From contig DASTYU010000179.1 of NCBI GenBank assembly GCA_035764655.1, positions 1 to 11,056 on the forward strand: 11,056 nucleotides of DNA, read 5' to 3'. The translations under genes and the position numbers were made by a program. Numbering within the stretch: the first letter of the stretch is position 1; every line of letters begins with the position of its first letter. The notes beneath the pieces are model-generated. The model was not told the DNA's origin. It did no database searches and saw only the letters and a list, made by a program, of their open reading frames with translations. Positions 1 to 6,787 of the stretch are shown piece by piece. This stretch comes from DASTYU01 sp035764655. Lineage in GTDB: Bacteria > Chloroflexota > Limnocylindria > Limnocylindrales > CSP1-4.

Positions 1-1
1 C

Positions 2-1873
2 TACGAGATCGCGGTCCGCCAGTTCGACCAGCAGATCCTGCCGGCCGGGCTGCCGGCCACGACGGTCTGGGGCTACGGCCCGCGCGTTGCCCAGGGTGGC
101 CCGCTGATCTTCAACGCTCCGTCGCTGACGATCGAAGCGAAGCATCAGACGCCGGTTCGGGTGAAATGGGTCAACGAGCTCCGGGAGAACCCGGCCGATC
201 CAACGTCGGCATTCCTCCCCCATCTCCTCCCGGTCGATCCGACGTTGCACTGGGCGAACCCGCCCGGAGGCGAGTTCGGCCGTGACAGCCGGCCCGACTT
301 CGCGTTCACGCCGGAGTCATATACGGGACCCGTTCCGATCGTCACCCACGTCCACGGCTCGGCCGGTGTCGGCGACGAGAGCGACGGGTACGCGGAGGCC
401 TGGTACCTCGCGCAGGCCGGCGGCATTCCCGCCGAGTTCGCGACCGAGGGCACCTGGTACGACTTCTTCCGGGGCAAGGCAGCGTCCAAGGGCTTCGTGG
501 CGCCCAACACGACGGAGTGGGAGCCGGGAACGGCGGTCTTCCAGTACCCGAACAGCCAGCGAGCGTCGACGATCTGGTATCACGACCACACGCTCGGCAT
601 GACCCGCCTCAATGTCTATGCGGGCCCCGCCGGGTTCTTCCTGATCCGCGGTGGCCCGGGCGATGCGGTATTCGACAGCCGCACCGGCCGCCCGGCGACG
701 CTGCCCGGTCCCGCCCCGGCTATTGGCGACCCGCCGGGCATGACCTACTACGAGATCCCGATTGCCGTCCAGGACCGGTCGTTCCACAGCAGCGGAGCGC
801 TGTTCTACCCGGACACCCGCGCATTTTTCGATGAGATCGAAGGCCCGTACATCCCGGAGACGGACCTCTCGCCGATCTGGAACCCCGAGTTCTTCGGCAA
901 CACGATGATGGTCAACGGGAACACCTGGCCGTACCTGGCCGTGGAGCAGCGTCGCTACCGGTTCCGCTTCCTCAACGGGTGTGACTCGCGGTTCCTGATC
1001 CTCGACTTCTCCAATATCCCCGGGGTCCAGGTCTGGCAGATCGGCAACGAAGGCGGTTTCCTCCCGGCGCCGCTCGACCTGACGAACCTCAATGGCGGCA
1101 AGCTGCTCATGGCCCTCGCCGAGCGAGCCGACCTGATCGTCGACTTCGGCAACGTCCCGGCGGGCAGCCACGTGCTCACAAACATCGGGCCGGACGAGCC
1201 GTTCGGCGGTGGTGAGCCCGACGAGGACTTCGATGCCTCGGACCCGGACACGACGGGGCAGGTCATGGAGTTCCGGGTCGTCGGTGCGATGGGCCGCGAC
1301 CGCAGCACCCCGCCGCAGTTCCTCGAGTTGCCCGCGATCACGCCGCTCGGTGACTCGAGCGAGACTCGGCGACTGGCGCTCGTCGAAGAGATGTCGATGT
1401 ACTTCGAAGAGGCGCCTGCCGCGGCCCTCCTTGGCACGGTCGACGGTGACCCGGCAGGCGATCTCGTCACGACGACGCCGCTGATGTGGATGGAGCCGGT
1501 GACCGAGAACCCGTCGGTCGGAGACACCGAGACGTGGGAGTTCTACAACGCGACCGGCGACGCCCATCCGATGCACATCCACGAGGTGTTGTTCGAAGTG
1601 GTGAACCGCCAGGCGATCTACGTCGAGGAGGAGAGCCACAAGGTGCAGATCGAGCCCGGCTCACAGCCGCGCCCCGCGGAGCCCTGGGAAGCGGGCTGGA
1701 AGGACACTGTGACCGCGTACCCGGGCGAGGTCACCCGGCTCAAGATGAAGTTCGAGAGCGAGGGCCAGTACGTCTGGCACTGCCACATCGTGTCGCACGA
1801 GGACAACGAGATGATGCGGCCCTACCGCATCGGCCCGGAACAGGCCGGTCAGCCCGGCGCTGACGAAGCCTGA
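2..1873 (+). CDS. CotA/bilirubin-oxidase-like multicopper oxidase, 5' truncated by window edge
   Basis: Multicopper oxidases oxidise phenols, metals or pigments at a type 1 copper and reduce O2 to water at a trinuclear cluster. The frame is open to the left edge, and the coding there (YEIAVRQFDQQILP, then TTVWGYG) matches the CotA N-terminal region. The GTG at 161 is therefore internal, and 623 residues are visible. All four copper motifs are present: HVHG (nt 347-358), HDH (581-589), HPMHIH (1565-1582) and HCHIVSHEDNEMM (1778-1816). The last supplies the type 1 Cys, His and axial Met, so the enzyme should be active. Flanking motifs SDGYAEAW and TRLNVYAG also fit the CotA group. It is longer than B. 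subtilis CotA (about 513 aa), with extra residues between the first two copper motifs. A signal peptide cannot be judged because the start is missing. Its last 25 nt overlap the convergent DUF1801 gene. The substrate is unknown. Confidence 0.95.
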   Translation, partial: YEIAVRQFDQQILPAGLPATTVWGYGPRVAQGGPLIFNAPSLTIEAKHQTPVRVKWVNELRENPADPTSAFLPHLLPVDPTLHWANPPGGEFGRDSRPDFAFTPESYTGPVPIVTHVHGSAGVGDESDGYAEAWYLAQAGGIPAEFATEGTWYDFFRGKAASKGFVAPNTTEWEPGTAVFQYPNSQRASTIWYHDHTLGMTRLNVYAGPAGFFLIRGGPGDAVFDSRTGRPATLPGPAPAIGDPPGMTYYEIPIAVQDRSFHSSGALFYPDTRAFFDEIEGPYIPETDLSPIWNPEFFGNTMMVNGNTWPYLAVEQRRYRFRFLNGCDSRFLILDFSNIPGVQVWQIGNEGGFLPAPLDLTNLNGGKLLMALAERADLIVDFGNVPAGSHVLTNIGPDEPFGGGEPDEDFDASDPDTTGQVMEFRVVGAMGRDRSTPPQFLELPAITPLGDSSETRRLALVEEMSMYFEEAPAAALLGTVDGDPAGDLVTTTPLMWMEPVTENPSVGDTETWEFYNATGDAHPMHIHEVLFEVVNRQAIYVEEESHKVQIEPGSQPRPAEPWEAGWKDTVTAYPGEVTRLKMKFESEGQYVWHCHIVSHEDNEMMRPYRIGPEQAGQPGADEA

Positions 1874-2223
1874 TCGGTCAGTTCGGCGACGCGCACGGCG
1901 ACGAGGCGCGTCACGAGCTCTTCCGGGATGGGACGGTCCGCGGGGAAGCGGATCGTCCCCTTCCCGGCGAGATAGGGCGCCAGCTCGTCCCCGAACGCCG
2001 CGACCATCGCGTCGGTGAACGGGAACAGGCTGTAGTGCGTCTTGAATGCGTCGTACGACACGAGGAAGCGGCCGCCCCGCGTGCGGAACGCCGGCATGTT
2101 GTAGGCGATCGTCTCTTCCGCCTCGGGCGCGGCCGCCCGGATTGCGCGGCGCAACGAGTCCATCGGACCGCGGCGGTCTTCCGGAAGGGCGGCCAGGTAC
2201 TCGTCCACGATTCTCGCCGGCAT
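1849..2223 (-). CDS. DUF1801 / YdhG-type small protein (frataxin-fold family)
   Basis: The product is 124 aa, starting MPARIVDEYLAALPEDRR. It shows the family pattern: an N-terminal helix, then a conserved ETIAYNMPAFR segment (about residues 52-62), then a beta-rich part with SYDAFKTHYSLFPF and GKGTIRFP, and a helical end. DUF1801 proteins share the frataxin-like fold. Bacillus YdhG/Fra has been linked to iron delivery, but most members are uncharacterised, so iron handling here is only an analogy. The frame stays open upstream to 2433, but the extension is low-complexity and unlike the family, so I chose the ATG at 2223. No strong SD precedes it. The 3' end runs 25 nt into the multicopper oxidase gene on the other strand. 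Copper oxidase and putative iron protein are neighbours, but opposite orientation argues against an operon. Confidence 0.85.
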   Translation of the reverse strand: MPARIVDEYLAALPEDRRGPMDSLRRAIRAAAPEAEETIAYNMPAFRTRGGRFLVSYDAFKTHYSLFPFTDAMVAAFGDELAPYLAGKGTIRFPADRPIPEELVTRLVAVRVAELTDQASSAPG

Positions 2224-2365
2224 TGAACTTTTCGGGCGGATGGTACGTCTGTGGAAATGAAGCGGTGGCCGGTGACTCACTAGGGACATCGGCCGATGCC
2301 CGAATTCCCCTTTACCCCGAGTCTCGGTTGCTGCGTGGAACAACACCAGCACAAGGGGAAGACAC

Positions 2366-3196
2366 GTGCCCACAGCCACAGCACCAGCCGCCGCCCCGGA
2401 TCTCGCGGCGATCAAGCAGCGCCAGCGCGCCACCTGGGCCAGCGGCGACTACCACATGATCGGGACGCAGATCCTGATCACCGCCGAGCAACTGTTCGAG
2501 GCGCTCGATGTGCACTCCACCGAACGCGTCCTCGACGTGGCGACCGGTAGCGGCAATGCCGCCCTGGCGGCCGCGCGCCGCGGCTGCGAGGTGATCGGCA
2601 TCGACTACGTTCCGTCGCTGCTCGAGCGAGCGCGCGAGCGAGCGGTCGCGGAATCGGTTCCGGCACGCTTCGAAGGCGGCGATGCCGAGGCGATCCCGTT
2701 CGCCGACGCGAGCTTTGACGTGGTGACGTCCGTGTTCGGGGCGATGTTCGCGCCAAACCAGGAGCAGGCGGCGGCGGAGCTCGCCCGGGTGACCAGGCCC
2801 GGCGGGCGGATCGGCCTCGTCGCGCACACGCCCGACGGCTTCATCGGTCACCTGTTCAAGGTGGTCGGGTCGCACGTCCCGCCGCCGGCCGGTCTCCGCT
2901 CCCCCGTCCTGTGGGGAACGGAGATTCGTTTGCGGGAACTGTTCGGCGACCGCATCGCCGAGCTCACGACCGTCACCCGCGACCTGACCTTCCGCTACCG
3001 TTCACCCGGGACGTGGATCGATTACTGGCGCCGCTACTACGGACCCACGCTGAAGGCCTTCGAGGCGGTCGGCGAGGATGGCCGGGCCGTGCTCGAGCGC
3101 GACCTTCATGAGCTGATCGCCCGGTTCAACCGTGCCGGCGACGGCACGATGGTCGTCCCGAACGCGTACCTCGAGGCGGTCATCGTCACGCGCTGA
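2366..3196 (+). CDS. Class I SAM-dependent methyltransferase (UbiE/Methyltransf_11-like)
   Basis: A 276-aa soluble protein. A helical cap (residues 11-50) leads into a Rossmann methyltransferase fold. Motif I is VLDVATGSGNAAL (55-67), which binds SAM. The acidic ribose-binding residue is D80 in VIGID, motif II includes GGDAEAIPFADASFDVV (104-120), and the post-motif is RVTRPGGRIGL (141-151). The C-terminal third (residues 180-276) carries an aromatic stretch, WIDYWRRYYGPTLKAF, likely shaping the acceptor site. The substrate cannot be read from sequence. The family includes quinone, sterol and small-molecule methyltransferases as well as many orphans. The GTG start at 2366 has an AAGGGGAA SD at 2354-2361, four bases upstream. 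The gene stands alone: divergent from the DUF1801 gene on its left and followed by an intrinsic terminator. Confidence 0.92.
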   Translation: MPTATAPAAAPDLAAIKQRQRATWASGDYHMIGTQILITAEQLFEALDVHSTERVLDVATGSGNAALAAARRGCEVIGIDYVPSLLERARERAVAESVPARFEGGDAEAIPFADASFDVVTSVFGAMFAPNQEQAAAELARVTRPGGRIGLVAHTPDGFIGHLFKVVGSHVPPPAGLRSPVLWGTEIRLRELFGDRIAELTTVTRDLTFRYRSPGTWIDYWRRYYGPTLKAFEAVGEDGRAVLERDLHELIARFNRAGDGTMVVPNAYLEAVIVTR

Positions 3197-3217
3197 GCGC
3201 GTCCTCGGACGACAGCT

Positions 3218-3255
3218 GGAGCCGCGGGCGAATGCCCGCGGCTCCTTTCATTTCC
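3218..3255 (+). terminator. Rho-independent terminator of the methyltransferase gene
   Basis: A perfect 12-bp GC-rich stem (GGAGCCGCGGGC at 3218-3229 pairing with GCCCGCGGCTCC at 3234-3245) closes on a GAAT tetraloop. The T-rich but interrupted tract TTTCATTTCC follows. It begins 21 nt after the methyltransferase stop and ends 53 nt before the next start, so it separates the methyltransferase from the oxidoreductase transcript. The stem would also form on the other strand, but there it lacks a T-tract. Confidence 0.85.
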
Positions 3256-3308
3256 GATCCGGCCCATCATGGAAGCCCTGATAGCCCTCGCACCTGCCCG
3301 GAGGACCC

Positions 3309-4247
3309 GTGACGCCCTGGTTCGGCCTGCACCTCCCCAACTACACGTTCCCCGACGCGTCGCCTGCGCAGCTGTTCGATCGGCTGATCGAGCAGGTCCA
3401 GGCGGCCGAAGGGGCCGGCTTCGGCACGGTGACCGTGATGGATCACCTGTACCAGATACCGGGCGTGGGCCCGGTCACCGATCCGATGCTCGAAGGCTGG
3501 TCCGTGCTGGCGGCGCTCGCCCGCGAGACGTCCCGCGTCCGGCTCGGGACCTTGGTCACGGGCGTCACCTACCGCAATCCGGCCCTGCTTGCCAAGACCG
3601 CGACCACGCTCGATGTGATCTCCGGCGGCCGGGCGCTGTTCGGCCTCGGTGCTGCGTGGAATGACGTGGAGCACGACGGCTACGGCTTCGAGTTCCCGCC
3701 GCTCCGGGAACGGATGGATCGGCTCGACGAGGCGCTCACGATCGTGCGCGCGATGTTCACCGAGGAGCGTCCGTCGTTCGAGGGCCACTTCTACCGGATC
3801 CGTGAGGCCCTCAACGAACCCCGTCCGATCCAGCCCGGCGGACCGCCGATCCTGGTGGGTGGGGGCGGCGAGCAACGGACGCTGCGAATCGCGGCCAGGC
3901 ACGCCGACCTGACCCACTGGTTCGCCATCGGCATCGAGGCTCTCCGCCGCAAGACGGAGATCCTGGAGCGCTACTGCGCCGAGATCGGGCGCGATCCCGC
4001 GTCCATCGAGCGAACGATTGGTGCGCCGGTCATCGTCGCCGCGAACGACGCGGAGGCGCAGGCGTTCCTCGAGCGGATGCCCGAGGACCGGCGACCGTTT
4101 GCGGAAGTCGGGACCGTGCAACAGATGGCAGGGGCGATGCGTCCATATCTTGACGCCGGCTTCACCGGTTTCACCTTCAACAATTCGCTGTATCGCACGC
4201 CCGACCAGATCGCCCGGGTCGGTGAGCTCCTCGCCTTGATCACCTGA
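3309..4247 (+). CDS. LLM-class (luciferase-like) flavin oxidoreductase, probably F420-dependent
   Basis: A 312-aa TIM-barrel protein of the bacterial-luciferase superfamily, usual length for the family. It opens with FGLHLPNY (5-12). Typical segments are VMDHLYQIPG (43-52), LGTLVTGVTYRNPALLAKT (79-97), TLDVISGGRALFGLGAAW (100-117) and PPILVGGGGEQRTLRIAARH (179-198). These resemble the Rv1855c-type F420-dependent subgroup. F420 rather than FMN is therefore inferred by family, not shown by a private motif. Such enzymes carry out hydride transfer or monooxygenation on small molecules; the substrate is unknown. The start is a GTG with GGAGGA at 3300-3305, three bases upstream, which is short but workable. 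The gene lies between a terminator and the VanW gene 74 nt downstream. Co-transcription with VanW is possible, but the gap holds hairpins. Confidence 0.92.
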   Translation: MTPWFGLHLPNYTFPDASPAQLFDRLIEQVQAAEGAGFGTVTVMDHLYQIPGVGPVTDPMLEGWSVLAALARETSRVRLGTLVTGVTYRNPALLAKTATTLDVISGGRALFGLGAAWNDVEHDGYGFEFPPLRERMDRLDEALTIVRAMFTEERPSFEGHFYRIREALNEPRPIQPGGPPILVGGGGEQRTLRIAARHADLTHWFAIGIEALRRKTEILERYCAEIGRDPASIERTIGAPVIVAANDAEAQAFLERMPEDRRPFAEVGTVQQMAGAMRPYLDAGFTGFTFNNSLYRTPDQIARVGELLALIT

Positions 4248-4274
4248 GGGGTGGTGACCGAAAGCACCACGCGC

Positions 4275-4310
4275 GTCCAGGACGACTGACCCGTCGCGAA
4301 TCGTCTGGAC
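4275..4310 (+). promoter_or_regulatory. Bulged hairpin in the VanW leader, abutting the SD
   Basis: GTCCAG-G-ACGA (4275-4285) can pair with TCGTCTGGAC (4301-4310). This gives a 10-bp stem with one bulged G and a 15-nt loop. The GGAGG SD of the VanW gene starts at the very next base (4311). No T-run follows, so it is not an intrinsic terminator. It could influence ribosome access or mRNA stability. Function is inferred from position only. Confidence 0.35.
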
Positions 4311-4321
4311 GGAGGCCCATC

Positions 4322-6214
4322 GTGGGCCGCACAATCCAGATACAGGGCCCATGGAGGGGGCGGACCGTGACCGCCACAAGCGAGATCCAGCAGCCGGCGC
4401 TCGAGGCGCCGGTGTCCGAAGCGGTGCCGCGCAGCGGGGCGCGTATCTGGCGGCGCCTCTTCATTGCCTTCCTCATGGGACTCGTGTTGTCGCTCGCGGC
4501 GGCAGCAGCGGCGCTCCTGGCTTGGGACATGGGCTACGAGGGCCGCGTGTTGCCCGGAGTCCGTGTTGGATCCACGGATCTCTCCGGCCTCGATCGGGCT
4601 GCGGCGACGTCGGCGCTCCGGCAGGCCTACGGTGAGTACGGCGAAGGCCAGGTGTTGATCCACACCATCGCCGGCGACACTGCCGTTCCGTACAGCGCGT
4701 TCTCGCGCCGCCTCGACGCGGATGCCCTCGTGGACCGCGCGCTGCAGGCCGGTCGCACCGGCTCGCCGGCCGAGCGTGCAATCGGCGAGGTCCGTCTGGC
4801 ACTCGATGGCACGGTGCTCAGCCCGACGGTGACCTTCGACGAACCCGCCCTCCGGGCGGCCATCGCCGCGGCGCTCGAACCTTTTGAGGCACCCGCGATC
4901 GACGCCCAGATCGGGGTCGACTCGCGTGGCGTGCGCATCCTCCACAGCCGGCCCGGCAGGACGTTCGACATCCCGGCCGTCCAGGCCGGCGTCCTCGCGA
5001 CCATCGGCAGCATAGACGCGCCGCCTGAGCTGCCGGTCGATGCACCGGCTATCGCCGTCGAGCCCAACCGGAGCGACGAGGACGTGGTCGAGGCCCGGAA
5101 GACGATCACCTGGCTCGGCAAGTCCGTCTGGGTCAAGGGCGCAGGCGGCCGCTGGAAGATCCCGGCCGCAACGGTTCGCAGCTGGATCAGGATCGAGGCG
5201 GCCGCCGACGGCTCCCTCCAGCCCGTGATCGACGATGCGGCGATCCCCAAATCGCTCAAGAAGGCGAAGAAGGACATCGCCCGCAAGCCGGTGTCGGCCC
5301 AGTACTTGCGCAGCAAGGCCGGAACGATCGTCGGCGTCGCCGCCGGGCGCGACGGCCGGAAGCTCGACACGAAGGCGACCGCGGCTGCCATCGTCGCCGA
5401 GCTGGAGCGGCGGGCCACTGGGCAGGCCGCCGCGGCCGTCAAGCCCGTCATCGTCAAGCGCGCGCCCGAGCTCACGACGGCGGAGGCCACCAAGAAGGCG
5501 CCGCTGATGACGCGCCTCGGCAGCTGGCAGACGTACTTCCCGATCGGCGAGCGCAACTACTTCGGGGCGAACATCTGGCTGCCCGCCCAGATCATCGACG
5601 GGACACTGCTGAAGCCCGGCCAGCGCTTCGAATGGTGGAGCGCGCTCGGTCCGGTCACGACGGCGCGCGGGTTCGGGCTCGGCGGCTACATCGCCGGCGA
5701 CCACACGGACCCGACGGGGGCGATGGGCGGCGGGATGTGTTCCGCGTCGACGACGCTGTTCAACGCGGCGCTCCGCGCCGGCCTCACGATCGGCGCCCGC
5801 GACAACCATCGCTACTACATCGAGCGCTACCCGCTCGGCCTGGACGCAACCGTATCCAGCGCCCAGACGCTGTCGTTCACGAACGACATGAAGAGTCCGA
5901 TCCTGATCCGCGGCTTCAAGATCCGGGGTGGTGGGTCACAAGGCTTTGTTCGCTTCGAGATCTGGGGTATCGACGACGGGCGCACGGTGTCGATCAGCAA
6001 GCCGTCGATCCGCAACGTCCGCCAGGCGACCACGAACACCGTCTACGTCAACACGCTGAAACCGGGCGTGCGGGAGCAGACCGAATATCCGGCCAACGGG
6101 ATGGACGTGACGGTCTCGCGCGTGGTTCGCGCCGCGAACGGCAAGGTCCTCCACCGCGACTCGTACTTCTCGCCGTACCAGCTGTGGAACGGCCGGATCG
6201 AAGTGGGTCGCTAA
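4322..6214 (+). CDS. VanW-family membrane-anchored protein with peptidoglycan-binding domains
   Basis: A 630-aa protein. A short cytosolic N-terminus (1-43) precedes one transmembrane helix (about 45-68, RRLFIAFLMGLVLSLAAAAA), followed by a large extracellular part. Residues 75-230 and about 325-395 look like PG_binding_4 (YoaR-type) repeats, with typical HSRPGRTFDI and SKAGTIVGV strands. The VanW domain covers about 403-530, with the hallmark GGGMCSASTTLFNAAL (469-484) and single Cys C473. The usual hallmark reads GGGxCQVSTTL, so QV is replaced by SA here. A beta-rich tail ends the protein. VanW was named from vancomycin-resistance clusters, but its biochemistry is unsettled, and isolated genes like this are usually wall-associated housekeeping or stress proteins. 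No vanH, vanA or vanX genes are nearby. GTG 4322 has GGAGG six bases upstream. GTG 4367 (GGAGG 4353-4357) is a real alternative that would drop 15 residues. Confidence 0.93.
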   Translation: MGRTIQIQGPWRGRTVTATSEIQQPALEAPVSEAVPRSGARIWRRLFIAFLMGLVLSLAAAAAALLAWDMGYEGRVLPGVRVGSTDLSGLDRAAATSALRQAYGEYGEGQVLIHTIAGDTAVPYSAFSRRLDADALVDRALQAGRTGSPAERAIGEVRLALDGTVLSPTVTFDEPALRAAIAAALEPFEAPAIDAQIGVDSRGVRILHSRPGRTFDIPAVQAGVLATIGSIDAPPELPVDAPAIAVEPNRSDEDVVEARKTITWLGKSVWVKGAGGRWKIPAATVRSWIRIEAAADGSLQPVIDDAAIPKSLKKAKKDIARKPVSAQYLRSKAGTIVGVAAGRDGRKLDTKATAAAIVAELERRATGQAAAAVKPVIVKRAPELTTAEATKKAPLMTRLGSWQTYFPIGERNYFGANIWLPAQIIDGTLLKPGQRFEWWSALGPVTTARGFGLGGYIAGDHTDPTGAMGGGMCSASTTLFNAALRAGLTIGARDNHRYYIERYPLGLDATVSSAQTLSFTNDMKSPILIRGFKIRGGGSQGFVRFEIWGIDDGRTVSISKPSIRNVRQATTNTVYVNTLKPGVREQTEYPANGMDVTVSRVVRAANGKVLHRDSYFSPYQLWNGRIEVGR

Positions 6215-6242
6215 CCCCCACCGACCGCTGCCAGCCGGCCGC

Positions 6243-6572
6243 TCACTTCGGCGGCAGTGCCGCAGCGACATCCGCTCCGGCGTTCACCCAACGGGCCAGG
6301 TCGGCATCGTCCTCGACGCCCGGCGGCGCGACGTTGACCATCCCGCGCATCGGCCGGTTTCCCATGTCCATCACGCGGACGTGCGGCTGGGACAGCGCTT
6401 CGTCGTGCGCATCCGGCCCGACCCGAACCATCAGTTCGTCGCGGGTCACGCCGACGGCCATGTTGCCGCCGACCATGAACGCGATGCCGCCGAACATCTT
6501 CTTCTCGGTCACGTTCTCGCGGCTGCGGAGCACGCCACGAATCCGCTCGGCGAGACGTTCGTCGTAGGCCAT
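6243..6572 (-). CDS. TfoX/Sxy N-terminal-domain protein
   Basis: A 109-aa single-domain protein beginning MAYDERLAERIRGVL. The family signature follows: VTEKKMFGGIAFMVGGNMAV (residues 21-40), then DELMVRVGPD, a RPMRGMVNVAP segment, and a C-terminal helix ending in LPPK. TfoX_N is the N-terminal domain of the competence regulator Sxy/TfoX. In GC-rich soil bacteria it usually occurs alone, as here, without the C-terminal domain, and its role is unknown. A competence role should not be assumed. The frame is open upstream to 6671, but AGGGAGGG at 6577-6584, four bases before the ATG at 6572, and family alignment fix the start. It is convergent with the VanW gene (28-nt gap) and divergent from the M1 peptidase. 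Confidence 0.92.
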   Translation of the reverse strand: MAYDERLAERIRGVLRSRENVTEKKMFGGIAFMVGGNMAVGVTRDELMVRVGPDAHDEALSQPHVRVMDMGNRPMRGMVNVAPPGVEDDADLARWVNAGADVAAALPPK

Positions 6573-6597
6573 CTTGCCCTCCCTGGTGTTCGAATCG

Positions 6598-6633
6598 GCA
6601 ACCCGGCGTGAGACGCCCGCAACCCGGCGGGCG
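6598..6633. repeat. 11-bp direct repeat with 21-bp spacing plus a 7-bp inverted repeat
   Basis: GCAACCCGGCG occurs exactly at 6598-6608 and again at 6619-6629, so the copies lie 21 bp apart, about two helical turns. CGCCCGC (6614-6620) and GCGGGCG (6627-6633) also form a 7-bp inverted repeat. The site lies just upstream of the TfoX_N start in the divergent intergenic region. It could be an operator for either gene. In such GC-rich DNA chance is not excluded. Confidence 0.3.
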
Positions 6634-6672
6634 GTTCCCTGCCGCGGTCGTCCACTGTCCGAAAATTGCATG

Positions 6673-6701
6673 GTGACGCGGTGGCGCGGCTGGAGTAGTG
6701 T
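6673..6701 (+). promoter_or_regulatory. Possible sigma-70-type promoter for the M1 peptidase
   Basis: GTGACG (6673-6678, four of six bases of the -35 consensus) is separated by 17 bp from TAGTGT (6696-6701, sharing the conserved T, A and final T of a -10). It would give a leader of about 80 nt before the ATG at 6788. The match is modest and only its spacing and location support it. Confidence 0.3.
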
Positions 6702-6787
6702 GCGAGCAGCGACCGGACCAGACGGTGGACGCGCATCGGGGACGCGTGGACGCGCAGAGGGACCGTCCGCCCGGTCGGGGAGGGACC

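Noticed and set aside
317..1639. 440-codon minus-strand frame opposite the multicopper oxidase
   Set aside because: All four copper motifs are on the plus strand; the minus frame has no motif and typical antisense composition.
2224..2365. Promoter search in the 142-nt gap before the methyltransferase
   Set aside because: TTTACC (2311-2316) and TTGCTG (2328-2333) resemble -35 hexamers, but neither has a -10-like hexamer at 16-18 bp, so no promoter is called.
2224..2433. N-terminal extension of the DUF1801 frame by up to 70 residues
   Set aside because: The extension does not resemble the family, which begins near MPARIVDEYL, and it would overlap the start region of the divergent methyltransferase.
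4251..4270. GTGGTG/CACCAC hairpin just after the LLM oxidoreductase stop, considered as a terminator
   Set aside because: The stem has only six pairs with an eight-base loop and is followed by GC-rich sequence rather than a T-run.
3971..5809. 612-codon open frame on the minus strand opposite the LLM oxidoreductase and VanW genes
   Set aside because: It crosses two well-supported plus-strand genes and their intergenic region, is Arg-rich, and shows no domain pattern. It is a GC-rich shadow frame.
4322..6214. Vancomycin-resistance cluster, suggested by the VanW domain
   Set aside because: No vanR/S, vanH, vanA-type ligase or vanX/Y gene is present. The flanking genes are an LLM oxidoreductase and a TfoX_N protein, and isolated VanW proteins are common in monoderms.
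6243..6572. Competence regulator, suggested by TfoX similarity
   Set aside because: Only the N-terminal TfoX domain is present, no competence genes are nearby, and stand-alone TfoX_N proteins are widespread with unknown roles.
6698..6787. Upstream GTG start for the M1 peptidase
   Set aside because: It would put about 30 charged residues in front of a clear signal peptide, and the ATG at 6788 has a strong SD.
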